64,000 bases of DNA from positions 310,001-374,000 of the forward strand of contig NZ_JAGGPU010000001.1 in assembly GCF_018613605.1 (NCBI RefSeq), in the 5' to 3' direction. Below the pieces are notes generated by a model. It saw only the letters and a program-made list of their open reading frames with translations, had not been told where the DNA came from and did no database searches. Positions 1-8,790 of this stretch are shown here, piece after piece. Position 1 is the first letter of the stretch; each line of letters begins with the position of its first letter. Source of the DNA: Pedobacter sp. ISL-64 (GTDB lineage: Bacteria > Bacteroidota > Bacteroidia > Sphingobacteriales > Sphingobacteriaceae). Made by a program: the position numbers and the translations under genes.

Positions 1-504
1 ATCTTTTGCTGTAACTTTAGAAATACTTCCGGTACGTTCTTTATCCTTTACAGCATAATACCCAGCATTGAGCGTAATTTCTTCGATCTTGCTTTCCCTG
101 TTAGAAAGGTCAATGGTATCTTTCCTTTTCGGTTGGGTAGTAACTAGGAGAAGATTTTCATTTGTATCTGAAACAACCGATACTTTCTTGGTTTTCTGCC
201 GGATAATAATTGCATTGTTAAAGATCAGCGCTTTAAAGGGTAAGCCCTTTAATATCTTATTAGCACAATCGAGCAGGAGTTCATTGCTGCATTTTACTTC
301 TTGAATCCTAAAATTTTTCAGCTCACCAGTAGAGTAAGCGAAAGATTTGATTTTGTTTTCTGCCATAAAACGTTCAATGGCATCTGAGGCAGAAACTCTT
401 TCTGCCGAAAAGTTAACCTTCAAATTAGAAAGGTTCTGTTGCTGCCCGCTAAAGAGCGTTACCCCCGATAAAAGCAATAGGGCAGCAGTGCAAATATTTT
501 TCAT
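1..504 (-). CDS. SusC/RagA-type TonB-dependent receptor, N-terminal part (cut by window edge)
   Basis: The first 168 codons of a large outer-membrane receptor run off the left edge. Residues 1-21 look like a signal peptide. Residues 28-105 resemble the STN (secretin/TonB N-terminal) domain that receives the sigma/anti-sigma signal, and the end (ITLNAGYYAVKDKERTGSISKVT) matches the start of a plug domain in SusC-like proteins. The usual CarboxypepD_reg-like domain is not visible between STN and plug. An ECF sigma and a FecR gene lie directly upstream on the same strand, so this is the receptor of a cell-surface signalling unit. Substrate unknown. The family call is firm from domain order; the rest of the gene is outside the window. 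Confidence 0.85.
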   Translation of the reverse strand, partial: MKNICTAALLLLSGVTLFSGQQQNLSNLKVNFSAERVSASDAIERFMAENKIKSFAYSTGELKNFRIQEVKCSNELLLDCANKILKGLPFKALIFNNAIIIRQKTKKVSVVSDTNENLLLVTTQPKRKDTIDLSNRESKIEEITLNAGYYAVKDKERTGSISKVTAKD

Positions 505-649
505 ATTTTTGCATTGTATTAAAATTAGTAACTCTGTGAAGATTTGTTATTAGTTTGATACGTGGCCGACGGGGGCAACCGTCGGTCGTTTTGTATCTTA
601 CCATCTTTATCTATCCGGTATCATGGCTGGTGTCATAAGGCACCATAAC
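505..649 (-). promoter_or_regulatory. structured gap between fecR and susC, with GC-rich hairpin
   Basis: This 145-bp spacer holds a perfect 7-bp stem (CCGACGG 566-572 with CCGTCGG 579-585, 6-nt loop) about 60 bp before the receptor start. A weaker GGTGCC...GGCACC-like fold lies next to the fecR stop. No T-run follows the first stem on the minus strand, so it is not a classical terminator. It may be an mRNA leader structure that sets receptor output relative to sigma/fecR. Confidence 0.4.
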
Positions 650-1480
650 CTATTTTTCCAGTTCAAAAATTGAATCATTGGTTTGTTTAAATTTAAGATT
701 AAGGTAAAAGGCCTGTATGTGAACTGCTACTTCTGCTGTTGCGTCTGTTGAAGTAGTTGTAATCTTTTTATTTTCTAAATCAGGGGGATAATTTATGCTG
801 ATCCCATACGTTTTTTCGATGACCTTAAACACATCTTTTACAGGACATTCCTTAAATATTAGGGATGCTGATTTATCAGTTATCGATGCCGACTTCATTT
901 CTTTTGTCGCTGTTACAGAAGCAGCTTCGGGAATACCCAGATTGGTGAATGTTTGTTGTGGTTTCAGAACAATAGGTTCTTTAGACAGTTCGTTTCGGTA
1001 TACCAATACTTTTCCCTCGAACAGATCAACTTTAAAGGTTTTGCCGCTTTGAGAAACTTTGAATACAGTTCCAAGTACCTTTGTTTCATATCCATTTGCA
1101 TGAACTATAAAAGGGTGTTCTTTTGATTTTGCCACTTTGAAAATCGCATCGCCTTTGAGGAATACCTCTCTTGTGTCAGAAGGAAATGATTTTTCCACTG
1201 TCAGTTTACCACCTTTCAAAAGGATTACAATAGAACCGTCCGCTAGTTTGATTTCAGAATTTTGTGATGTGGCCAGGTAGACCTCTGGCTTGAAAAAGGT
1301 ATTGTAACCAATTAAACCAACAATAGCCAGTAGTATTGTCGCTGCAACTGTACTATATATTCTTAGTCTTCTCAGTTTCTTCTTTCGTTCGTTAGCCCTT
1401 ATCCCTGTCAGGATATTTTGCCATGCACGTTCTTCCTGATCAGGCGAGAAACCCTTTTTGATATTTTCATTGTCTTCCAT
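650..1480 (-). CDS. FecR-family anti-sigma factor
   Basis: A 276-aa inner-membrane anti-sigma regulator. Residues 1-40 are a charged cytoplasmic segment that would hold the sigma factor. A single membrane segment lies at about 43-63. The periplasmic FecR domain follows at about 75-175 (LADGSIVILLKGGKLTVEKS, then FLKGDAIFKVAKSKEHPFIV and VLGTVFKVS). The C-terminal 70 residues form the STN-like fold common in Bacteroidota FecR proteins. It lies 97 bp downstream of its sigma gene and 145 bp upstream of the receptor gene, the standard order for a TonB-linked trans-envelope signalling unit. ATG start. Shorter than the second FecR in the window (393 aa), mainly in the N-terminal region. Confidence 0.9.
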   Translation of the reverse strand: MEDNENIKKGFSPDQEERAWQNILTGIRANERKKKLRRLRIYSTVAATILLAIVGLIGYNTFFKPEVYLATSQNSEIKLADGSIVILLKGGKLTVEKSFPSDTREVFLKGDAIFKVAKSKEHPFIVHANGYETKVLGTVFKVSQSGKTFKVDLFEGKVLVYRNELSKEPIVLKPQQTFTNLGIPEAASVTATKEMKSASITDKSASLIFKECPVKDVFKVIEKTYGISINYPPDLENKKITTTSTDATAEVAVHIQAFYLNLKFKQTNDSIFELEK

Positions 1481-1577
1481 AATACAATAGGTCTATATTA
1501 TATATTATGGCGAATTGGAATAAAGGGACAGTAGTTTTAAGAAACTTTAACTATATAAATGCAAATTTTAACTTTTT

Positions 1578-2099
1578 TTAAGACTTATTGCGATCTCTGA
1601 GAAAAGCCATCGCTTCTGCAATATGGTATTTGACCGTACGCTTTGAGATATTTAGTTGAACCGCAATCTGCTGCTGGGTAATTCCTTCCAGTTTGTTCAT
1701 TTTAAAAATCTGCTGACGGATCGGAGGGATAAGGAGTTCGATGTTCTCCTCGATTTTTTTTAAACGCTTTTCTTTCTTTTTTGCAGAGATTAAATCTTGA
1801 ATAGAGGTATCGGCATGATTGGCAATCAGGCTTTCATTCTCAAAAGATTTATTTTCATTCCTGTAAAAATTAGCGATCTTTTGGTTGCATGTATTGAAAA
1901 CAATATTTTCAATATTGATAGAATACAAGCTGTGGCGGTACTCCCAAAGGTGTATAAAAACATCTTGCAGTACATCCATTATATCGTCTTCATTTCCGAT
2001 CTTTTTTTTGATATGGGAAAAGACTAACTGGTTGTACTGATGGAAAAACTCTTTATAAGTATTTTCTTCGGTGGTGATATGTGATCTAAAAGATATCAC
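1578..2099 (-). CDS. ECF RNA polymerase sigma factor
   Basis: A 173-aa sigma-70 family extracytoplasmic-function factor. Region 2 is seen at about 12-75 (NQLVFSHIKKKIGNEDDIMDVLQDVFIHLWEY) and region 4 at about 120-172, with a helix-turn-helix (GITQQQIAVQLNISKRTVKYHIAEAM). The reading frame opens with GTG at 2099; I see no better upstream ATG. It is probably sequestered by the FecR protein encoded next to it and released when the linked SusC-like receptor binds substrate. Region 2 is more divergent than in the second ECF sigma here, but the family is clear. Confidence 0.9.
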   Translation of the reverse strand: MISFRSHITTEENTYKEFFHQYNQLVFSHIKKKIGNEDDIMDVLQDVFIHLWEYRHSLYSINIENIVFNTCNQKIANFYRNENKSFENESLIANHADTSIQDLISAKKKEKRLKKIEENIELLIPPIRQQIFKMNKLEGITQQQIAVQLNISKRTVKYHIAEAMAFLRDRNKS

Positions 2100-2183
2100 T
2101 GTTGTTTATAGGTTGACAAATTTATACATATATTAAATACTAAATACAAGATCCTGATGTTCTTTAAAGTGTTCATCTTGGAT

Positions 2184-2948
2184 TTATCGTATCAAATGTT
2201 TTTCAAGATTGATAATATTATCTTTAAGAGAAAAGATCAACTCTTTTACTTTTAGATCTGTAAAATCCAGTACATCATAGTCCTTCAAAAGGCTGTACTC
2301 ATATTCCCAAACCTCAAGAAGTTCGTAGGAAGAAATTTGATAGGGTTCAAAAATGGCATTGTCGGATTCGACCCATATCGATTTTTCCGTGATGCGCGCT
2401 AGTCGCTTATAAACAAAGCCGCCCCGGGTCACAATCAAGTAGTTTTTACCCACTTTCATGTCAACGATTTTTTCCGTGTAGCGTCCGATTATGTAGGTGC
2501 TGTCTTTGAAAGGAGGCATCGAATCACCCTCTGCCGGAAACCCCCGGTATTTTCCGTTTCTAAGGAAAGGAAGAGAAATGTGCTGAAGGCCTTCGATATA
2601 ATCGGGATCACTAAAACCATTGACATAGCCCATCTGGGCTTTGTAAGGAACTATTTCTATTTTATTTTCTCCCGTTCTGCCGACTTTTATCGGAAGCACA
2701 ATCCTGTTATCCGAAAGATTGACAATATCATCCAATGAATATTTTCTAAGGTCAACAGTCAGTAAAAGATCAATGCTCACATTAAAGTAGCGTGATATCT
2801 TGACCAATAGCTCGTATGGCGCTTGAGTAGGCCCATCTTCGTACTTTGCAAGACGGCTACGGTCTATTTCTAGACCTTCCGCAAGCATTCTCTGCGAGAT
2901 TTCAAGTTTGTCCCTTAGATACCTTATGTTTCCTGCAAAATATAACAT
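2184..2948 (-). CDS. XRE/S24 LexA-like repressor of the adjacent mutagenesis cassette
   Basis: A 254-aa protein with an N-terminal XRE helix-turn-helix (about 5-62, LEISQRMLAEGLEIDRSRLAKYE) and a C-terminal S24/LexA-type peptidase fold. The likely catalytic dyad is Ser143 (GDSMPPF) and Lys181 (VYKRLA). The site equivalent to the LexA Ala-Gly cleavage bond reads Met106-Gly107, so self-cleavage would use an unusual bond or not occur. The frame is open up to a TTG at 2969, but ATG 2948 has GGGAAGA about 10 nt upstream and is preferred. It is divergent from the Y-family polymerase and DnaE2 genes, so it is probably their damage-responsive repressor. No canonical lexA function is claimed. Confidence 0.85.
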   Translation of the reverse strand: MLYFAGNIRYLRDKLEISQRMLAEGLEIDRSRLAKYEDGPTQAPYELLVKISRYFNVSIDLLLTVDLRKYSLDDIVNLSDNRIVLPIKVGRTGENKIEIVPYKAQMGYVNGFSDPDYIEGLQHISLPFLRNGKYRGFPAEGDSMPPFKDSTYIIGRYTEKIVDMKVGKNYLIVTRGGFVYKRLARITEKSIWVESDNAIFEPYQISSYELLEVWEYEYSLLKDYDVLDFTDLKVKELIFSLKDNIINLEKHLIR

Positions 2949-2981
2949 TGTCAAAATTCTTCCCAACAAAGTTAAATCTTT

Positions 2982-3000
2982 TTGCTAAATATATTAGCAA
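2982..3000. promoter_or_regulatory. operator-like inverted repeat TTGCTAA-N5-TTAGCAA
   Basis: A perfect 7+7 bp inverted repeat around ATATA lies in the 77-bp gap between the S24 repressor-like gene and the Y-family polymerase gene, 26 bp before the polymerase start. Position and symmetry fit the binding site of the adjacent XRE/S24 protein. A further TTGCAA lies just downstream (3003-3008) and may be a half-site. Confidence 0.55.
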
Positions 3001-3025
3001 TTTTGCAAGGTATTTATTTAGTAAG

Positions 3026-4171
3026 ATGGAAAGAGCGATTGTACACATGGACCTGGATACTTTTTTTGTATCGTGCGAACGCAGGAATAATTCACAGTTG
3101 AACGGTTTGCCAATTATTATCGGTGGGGGAGATCGCGGTGTGGTGGCATCATGTTCTTATGAAAGCCGCCGTTTTGGAGTGCGTTCAGCCATGCCTATAA
3201 AAATGGCACTCAAACTCTGTCCTGAAGCTAAAGTAATCAAAGGGGATATGGATTTGTATTCTAAGCTATCCCATGAAGTGACCGAGATCATTGAAGAAAA
3301 AGTCCCAGTCATGGAAAAGGCAAGTATTGATGAATTTTATCTGGATTTATCAGGAATGGATAAATTCTTTGGATGTTATAAGTGGACACAGGACCTGGCA
3401 TCAAGTGTAATGAAGAATACAGGGCTCCCGCTCAGTTTTGCACTTTCCAATAACAAGACCGTTTCCAAGATAGGGACTGGTGAAGCAAAGCCCATTGGCC
3501 ATATGGAAATAAAGGATATTATGGTGAGGCCCTTCTTAAACCCATTATCGGTCCGGAAGATCCCCATGGTCGGCGGGGAAACCTACAAGCTTCTTTCCCG
3601 AGTTGGGATCAGGACTATTCATACGCTTTCTGAAATGCCTGCTGAGGTCTTGCAGAAATTAATGGGAAAGAACGGACTGGAACTGTGGAAAAAAGCAAAT
3701 GGAATTGATGAAACACCAGTTATACAATATTCGGAAAGGAAATCGATTTCTTCTGAGCGTACCTTTACCAATGATTCGATTGATATTATAGCGATCAAGT
3801 CTATGATAACAGGCATGGCTGAGCAGCTTGCCAATCAGCTCAGGGATGAAAAATGGCTCACTTCTACAATTGTCGTCAAAATCCGTTATTCCAATTTCGA
3901 TACCGAAACCAAACAGTGCCGTGTAAGCTATACCTCATCTGACCACGCCATATGTAAATATGCATTAGAACTATTCGATAAGGTCTATACACGCAGAATG
4001 CGCATCCGTCTGGTCGGACTAAAACTCACAGGACTTGTACATGGAGAATATCAGATGAATATTTTCGAGGATACACAAGAAATGATGAGCCTTTACCAGT
4101 CGATGGATTACATTAAAAAACGCTTTGGTAAAAATGCTGTTGGTCGTGCCTCGGGATTTAAATATTTGTAA
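3026..4171 (+). CDS. dinB: Y-family DNA polymerase (DinB/Pol IV type, error-prone translesion synthesis)
   Basis: A 381-aa Y-family polymerase. The palm starts with IVHMDLDTFFVSCERR (metal-binding Asp) and includes the nucleotide-contacting CSYESRRFGVRSAMP. The catalytic acidic pair is in KASIDEFYLDLSG. A helix-hairpin-helix thumb follows (RKIPMVGGETYKLLSRVGI), then a little-finger domain to the end. ATG 3026 is chosen because homology starts there; the frame is open upstream but overlaps the divergent gene. It lies 20 bp before the DnaE2-like gene, forming an SOS mutagenesis pair like imuB-dnaE2, although the catalytic residues are intact here, as in DinB. Mobile elements of Bacteroidota often carry such cassettes. 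Confidence 0.9.
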   Translation: MERAIVHMDLDTFFVSCERRNNSQLNGLPIIIGGGDRGVVASCSYESRRFGVRSAMPIKMALKLCPEAKVIKGDMDLYSKLSHEVTEIIEEKVPVMEKASIDEFYLDLSGMDKFFGCYKWTQDLASSVMKNTGLPLSFALSNNKTVSKIGTGEAKPIGHMEIKDIMVRPFLNPLSVRKIPMVGGETYKLLSRVGIRTIHTLSEMPAEVLQKLMGKNGLELWKKANGIDETPVIQYSERKSISSERTFTNDSIDIIAIKSMITGMAEQLANQLRDEKWLTSTIVVKIRYSNFDTETKQCRVSYTSSDHAICKYALELFDKVYTRRMRIRLVGLKLTGLVHGEYQMNIFEDTQEMMSLYQSMDYIKKRFGKNAVGRASGFKYL

Positions 4172-4191
4172 CAAAATTAAAATTTTAACCA

Positions 4192-7100
4192 ATGTACCTT
4201 AACTGCCATACCTATCATAGCCTTCGCTACGGGACAATCTCTGTAGAAGACCTTGTAGGGTCAGCTAGTGCATTGGGGATCGATACTTTATGCCTCACCG
4301 ATATCAACACGGTTACGGGCATTTACGAGTTTTATAAATTATGCTTAGAAGCAAATATAAAACCTATTGTTGGAATGGAAATCAGAGAGGCTGATGAGCT
4401 AATTTATATCGCCTTGGCAAAAAATGCCCGGGGTATTGCTGAAATCAACCAATTGGTGACCAATCGCAACTGCAACAATATATCACTGCCAAAAACAAAG
4501 CACAATTTTAAAAATGCGATTACCGTTTATCCCATTGAAAATATACCAGAGACCTTTTCAGAAAACGAATATATTGGAATCAGGCCTGAACAACTGAATC
4601 TTTTATTCCGTGCGGAATGGAAAAGCCTGATCTCTAAGATGGTAATTCTGCAGCCCGTTACCTTTAAAACAAAAATGGAGTATAACCTTCACCGCGTTTT
4701 ACGTGCTATTGATCTCAATATTTTAGGTTCCAAGCTCAGGGTCGACCAGTGCTGCAAAGAAGATGAGCTTTTAATACCCCATCATAAATTACTGGATAAA
4801 TATCAGCAATATCCACAGATTATAGAGAATACTAAGATTGTTCTCGACCAATGCAGTTTTGAGTTTAAGTTTTCCACTCCAAGGAATAAAAAACACTATA
4901 CCGGGAGTCAAGAAGATGATTTAAAACTGATTACTAAACTGGCCTATGAAGGCTTAGTAGAAAAATATGGGACAAATGATGAGGTCGCGAGAAAGAGGGT
5001 TGAAAAAGAGCTCAAGGTTATCGATGAACTTAATTTTAGTGGCTATTTTCTCATCACCTGGGACATTTACAATACAGCAATTCGATGGGGTTTATGCATA
5101 TCGGAAGGGGAAGCGGTGCCAACAGCATTATCAGTTATTGCCTTGGCATTACCAATATCTGCCCGATAGAATTGGATCTTTATTTTGAACGGTTCTTAAA
5201 CCTCAATAGGAAAACACCGCCCGACTTTGATATTGACTGGAGCTGGCAGGAACGTGATACCATACTGGAATACATTTTTAAAAAATACGGCAAAGACCAT
5301 GTTGCTTTCTGTGGAACAAATGTTGAATTCAAGTACAGGTCTATTTTTAGGGAGGTCGGAAAAGTATTCGGTCTGACTAAGGAGGAACTGGATGCTCTTG
5401 CGACCCAGCCCCTTGAAAACCATGATCAGAATTCTGTTGTAAAGCAAGTTCATAAATACGGGAAAATGCTGGAAAAATTCCCCAACCAGAGAAGCATGCA
5501 CGCCTGTGGAATTTTGATCTCTGAAGAACCGATAACAAATTACTCAGCACTAGAGATGCCGCCAAAAGGCTTTCCCATTGTTCAGTTTGACATGCATGTT
5601 GCAGAGGATATCGGGTTGGAAAAATTTGACATTCTTTCCCAAAGGGGTATCGCTACTATCAATGATGCTGTAAAATTGATAAAAAAGAACAAAGGAATTG
5701 ATGTAGATATCCGCGATAACCACCTTTCAAAAGATGAAAGCCAATGCAATAGATTTCTGAGCCAGGGCAAAACCATCGGCTGTTTCTATATCGAAAGTCC
5801 GGCCATGCGCGGTCTGCTCCGAAGATTAAAATGTGATAATTATAAAGTGCTTGTTGCGGCATCATCTATTATCCGACCTGGAGTAGCGCAAAGCGGAATG
5901 ATGAAAGAATACATTTTCCGGCACAATTATCCAGATAAGTTTGAATATTTTCATCCTGTTTTTCAGGAGCAGTTAGGTGAAACCTATGGAATCATGGTTT
6001 ACCAGGAAGATGTGATCAAAATTGCCTTGCATTTTGGTGGACTTCCAGCAACCGACGGTGACGTTTTACGTAGGGCTATGAGTGGCAAAGGCAGGTCGCT
6101 TGCGGCACTGCAAAAAGTAAAGGATCACTTCTTTGAATCGTGTCACCGATTGGGACATCCAGAAAAACTCAGTAGCGAGGTGTACCGTCAGATCGAATCC
6201 TTTGCCGGATACTCCTTTTGCAAAGCACATTCCGCATGCTATGCAGTGGAGAGTTACCAGAGCCTTTACCTGAAAGTTTACTACCCTGTAGAGTTTATGG
6301 TGGCCGCTATCAATAACGGAGGTGGATTTTACCGCACCGAAGTGTATGTTCATGAAGCAAGGATGTCCGGAGCGAATGTACTAAACCCATGTGTAAATAA
6401 AAGCGATTGGGAAACTATTCTTTATGGAAACGACTTATATCTAGGTTTTATGCATTTGCAAGCCCTCGAAACGAAAACAGCTTTAATGATTACAACAGAA
6501 CGCAATCGAAACAGCGATTTCAGATCACTGGGGGATTTTATTAAACGAATTCCGATTGGCGTAGCTGACATGCAGATTCTTATTTTTATTGATGCTTTCC
6601 GCTTTACGGGCAAGCAAAAAAATGAACTTCTGCTTGAAGCTCGGATGGTGCTAAACGATTTCAAGCCTGAAAATAGAATGCAAGCACTGTTTGAAGAGCC
6701 TATAAAAGAATACCAGTTTCCTGAACTTAAAAGAGAAGTGTTTGAAGATGCCTTTGATGAAATTGAGCTGTTAGATTTTCCTGTATCATGCAGTCCTTTC
6801 GATCTTTTGGTCACTAAATACCGTGGATCGGTAATGTCTAAGGACCTTGTAAAATATCACAAGAAACAGGTTAAGATGCTTGCTTACCTAATCTCACGAA
6901 AACACGTACCTACCAATAGAGGGACCATGTTCTTCGGAACATGGATAGATGCCGAAGGCGATTATTTTGATACCGCACATTTCTCTGATTGCCTCCAAAA
7001 ATATCCATTTAAGGGAGGCGGCTGCTATTTGCTCCTGGGAACTGTAGAAGTAGATTTTCATTTTCCAACGATTACCATTCTCAAAATGGAAAAAATGCCA

Positions 7101-7244
7101 ATGATTCCTGATCCTAGATATACTTATGATAACGACAAACAGTATGAAGCCCATCAAAGGATCAGAGAAGATGTAAGTATGACGCATAGACTTCCATATC
7201 CACAGGAACATGAAATTGGACTACCTAGAATTAAAATGCAATAA
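4192..7244 (+). CDS. DnaE-type DNA polymerase III alpha subunit (DnaE2-like), interrupted by a -1 frame change
   Basis: Two overlapping frames together encode a 1017-aa polymerase. Frame 1 (4192-5169) holds the N-terminal PHP domain (NCHTYHSLRYGTISVEDL) and the start of the palm. The -1 frame (open from 5085) continues with MHIGRGSGANS, the catalytic PPDFDIDWSW, EYIFRHNYPDKF, VMVYQEDV-like and SGKGRS motifs to 7244. Family proteins read through this point without a gap, so one base appears to be missing at 5088-5094. Slippage on GGGTTTA would restore the product with Leu in place of the family Phe/Tyr; without it a 325-aa PHP-only protein forms. The total length is typical of error-prone DnaE2. 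It pairs with the upstream Y-family polymerase for damage tolerance. Confidence 0.8.
5088..5094 (+). other. GGGTTTA slippery heptamer at the dnaE2 frame change
   Basis: In the upstream frame the codons are GGT TTA, preceded by G. This gives G_GGT_TTA, which matches the X_XXY_YYZ rule for -1 ribosomal frameshifting, and it falls exactly where homology switches to the -1 frame. A base deletion in the G4/T3 run explains the data equally well. I see no strong stem directly downstream. Confidence 0.5.
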
Positions 7245-7316
7245 TCTTGAATTGTTGTTTCAAACAGATTACACTAATAATAGCGTAAAATTTTATCTTC
7301 GTTCCTGATCCAAACA

Positions 7317-7565
7317 CTATTTTACATTACCGCCAACTACAGATTGAAGCCAAAATTCTTCCCCAAAAATGAGGGTAGTAAGACCATAATAAGAAGAAAA
7401 TGCTATAATGGCTGCAGCAACTATAATAATTATCGCTAGCCATTTTTGTTTAGGAAGAATGCTGAAACGATCTTGATCTTTTCCTTTATCTATTTTCCTT
7501 TCAAGATATTGGTTTACCTTTTGATAAACCTCTAACTCTTCTAATGTAGGTTGCTGATTATCCAT
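7317..7565 (-). CDS. small single-pass membrane protein, unknown function
   Basis: An 82-aa protein with an acidic N-terminal half (MDNQQPTLEELEVYQKVNQY), a basic stretch, one membrane segment at about 45-65 (WLAIIIIVAAAIIAFSSYYG), and a short C-terminal tail. It converges on the DnaE2-like gene and is divergent from the 246-aa membrane protein. I do not recognise a family. ATG start; the composition fits a real small membrane protein, but no functional motif is visible. Confidence 0.55.
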   Translation of the reverse strand: MDNQQPTLEELEVYQKVNQYLERKIDKGKDQDRFSILPKQKWLAIIIIVAAAIIAFSSYYGLTTLIFGEEFWLQSVVGGNVK

Positions 7566-7675
7566 AAATGCAATATAGCAAATTATAAAAATTAAAAAAA
7601 CTTCATATCGGAAAGTATTTGTGATGGAAGTGGCGAAAGAAAGCTATATCTGTGGCATAATAATATATATTAGTT

Positions 7676-7708
7676 TTGCCAACTTAGCTGACTGAAATAT
7701 TATTTTTG
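7676..7708 (+). promoter_or_regulatory. candidate Bacteroidota promoter before the 246-aa membrane protein gene
   Basis: TATTTTTG at 7701-7708 matches the -7 consensus TAnnTTTG. A TTG at 7676-7678 lies 22 bp upstream in the -33 position. The start codon follows 15 bp after the -7 box, so the leader would be very short. Confidence 0.4.
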
Positions 7709-7722
7709 CCAAAAATTCTAAA

Positions 7723-8463
7723 ATGCCCAGATCAACACCAGCCACGTCCATAACAAGGAACCTAACTACAGTACTAACTAAAAACCTGGCGCTACTGCTT
7801 ATCTTGCCAACACTGTTGGGAGGGTGCGAGCAGTTCGTTACACTTTGTTTAAAATCATTTACCCTTCTTTTATATTATTCTCCAACACAGGTTCCCATTG
7901 ATGGTATATCTATACTGGTCAAAGTACCTATATTTTTGCTTGGTGTTTTTGTTAACTTGAAATATCATGAGGCTAGGACAAATATAAAAGCAAATTGGGG
8001 TACTCTTGTTTTCCTTTCAATATTCATCCTAATGCTGATTGCATTGACAGTTGTGTTATTTGTTCGCGAAGACTATAAACTGCTTATAAAGATCGCCTAT
8101 CTTATAATTGCCAATATAGCTGTCATTCTTTTGCTTAAAAAAGATAAAACAGTTTTGCAAACTTTTAGTAAGAAGGCTACCTACGTTATAGCAGTTTCAA
8201 TTGTACTCGCCACCTTCTATAATGTCCTTACTAAACGAGATTACAGTGAGGTCGGTAATATCACTAATTTAACGGATAAATTGAAGGCTAAATATCCAAA
8301 TGCTAAACTGCTCTATAGTAATGATAAATACTTGTTCTATGATAGGGATACAACTCAGTTTAGTACAATAGCTAGGTACGAAATTGTTTCTACAGAAAAG
8401 CTGTTTTTAGAATCCTATGATCTTGAAAAGACTGAAACAGATGGTAAGGATGGTAATAAATGA
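7723..8463 (+). CDS. integral membrane protein, unknown function
   Basis: A 246-aa protein with four or five hydrophobic segments (about 24-36, 62-78, 92-113, 122-139 and 150-165), then a soluble C-terminal domain of about 80 residues (ITNLTDKLKAKYPNAKLLYSNDKYLFYD). The tail looks like a small globular domain on one side of the membrane. I do not recognise a family. It stands alone between the mutagenesis cassette and the second sigma/FecR operon, and neither neighbour explains its role. The start follows a good -7 box closely. Confidence 0.6.
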   Translation: MPRSTPATSITRNLTTVLTKNLALLLILPTLLGGCEQFVTLCLKSFTLLLYYSPTQVPIDGISILVKVPIFLLGVFVNLKYHEARTNIKANWGTLVFLSIFILMLIALTVVLFVREDYKLLIKIAYLIIANIAVILLLKKDKTVLQTFSKKATYVIAVSIVLATFYNVLTKRDYSEVGNITNLTDKLKAKYPNAKLLYSNDKYLFYDRDTTQFSTIARYEIVSTEKLFLESYDLEKTETDGKDGNK

Positions 8464-8790
8464 ATTACATCTTGTTCTTAGGGTGGTTTCAAATAAATAT
8501 CAACTAATAAGACATGGAGTAGGGTAAGGGAGTTAAATTCATGAATAACTCTAAAATAAAGCTATGCGCAGCCTTATTTCAAATTCTTAAACGGTACGTA
8601 TGTTAAAATGCTACATAGCAATCAAAGCTTCGTGAAAGATATGTTTGCTAATTTTAGATTTATCTTTCCAAATATATTTTTAACGGATAATCATAGACTT
8701 AAATATATCACAGTTGTGTTATATAAATATTATTATTATCGAAAATTTTAAAGTAAATGATTAACTTTAACTTAATATCACTTTCAAACA
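8464..8790. other. 327-bp gene-free spacer upstream of the second ECF sigma gene
   Basis: AT-rich with no convincing ORF on either strand, no strong hairpin and no repeat that I could see. It presumably holds the promoter of the sigma-FecR-SusCD operon in its last 100 bp, but no clear TAnnTTTG box stands out. Confidence 0.5.

Noticed and set aside
795..1052. Antisense frames inside fecR, sigma, dnaE2 and other genes
   Set aside because: They are shadows of well-supported genes with no protein features of their own.
2846..3025. N-terminal extension of the Y-family polymerase
   Set aside because: It overlaps the divergent repressor gene and the operator; family homology starts at ATG 3026.
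5095..5180. A stimulatory stem downstream of GGGTTTA
   Set aside because: Only a bulged GGTGCC/GGC-ACC pairing is visible, too weak to claim.
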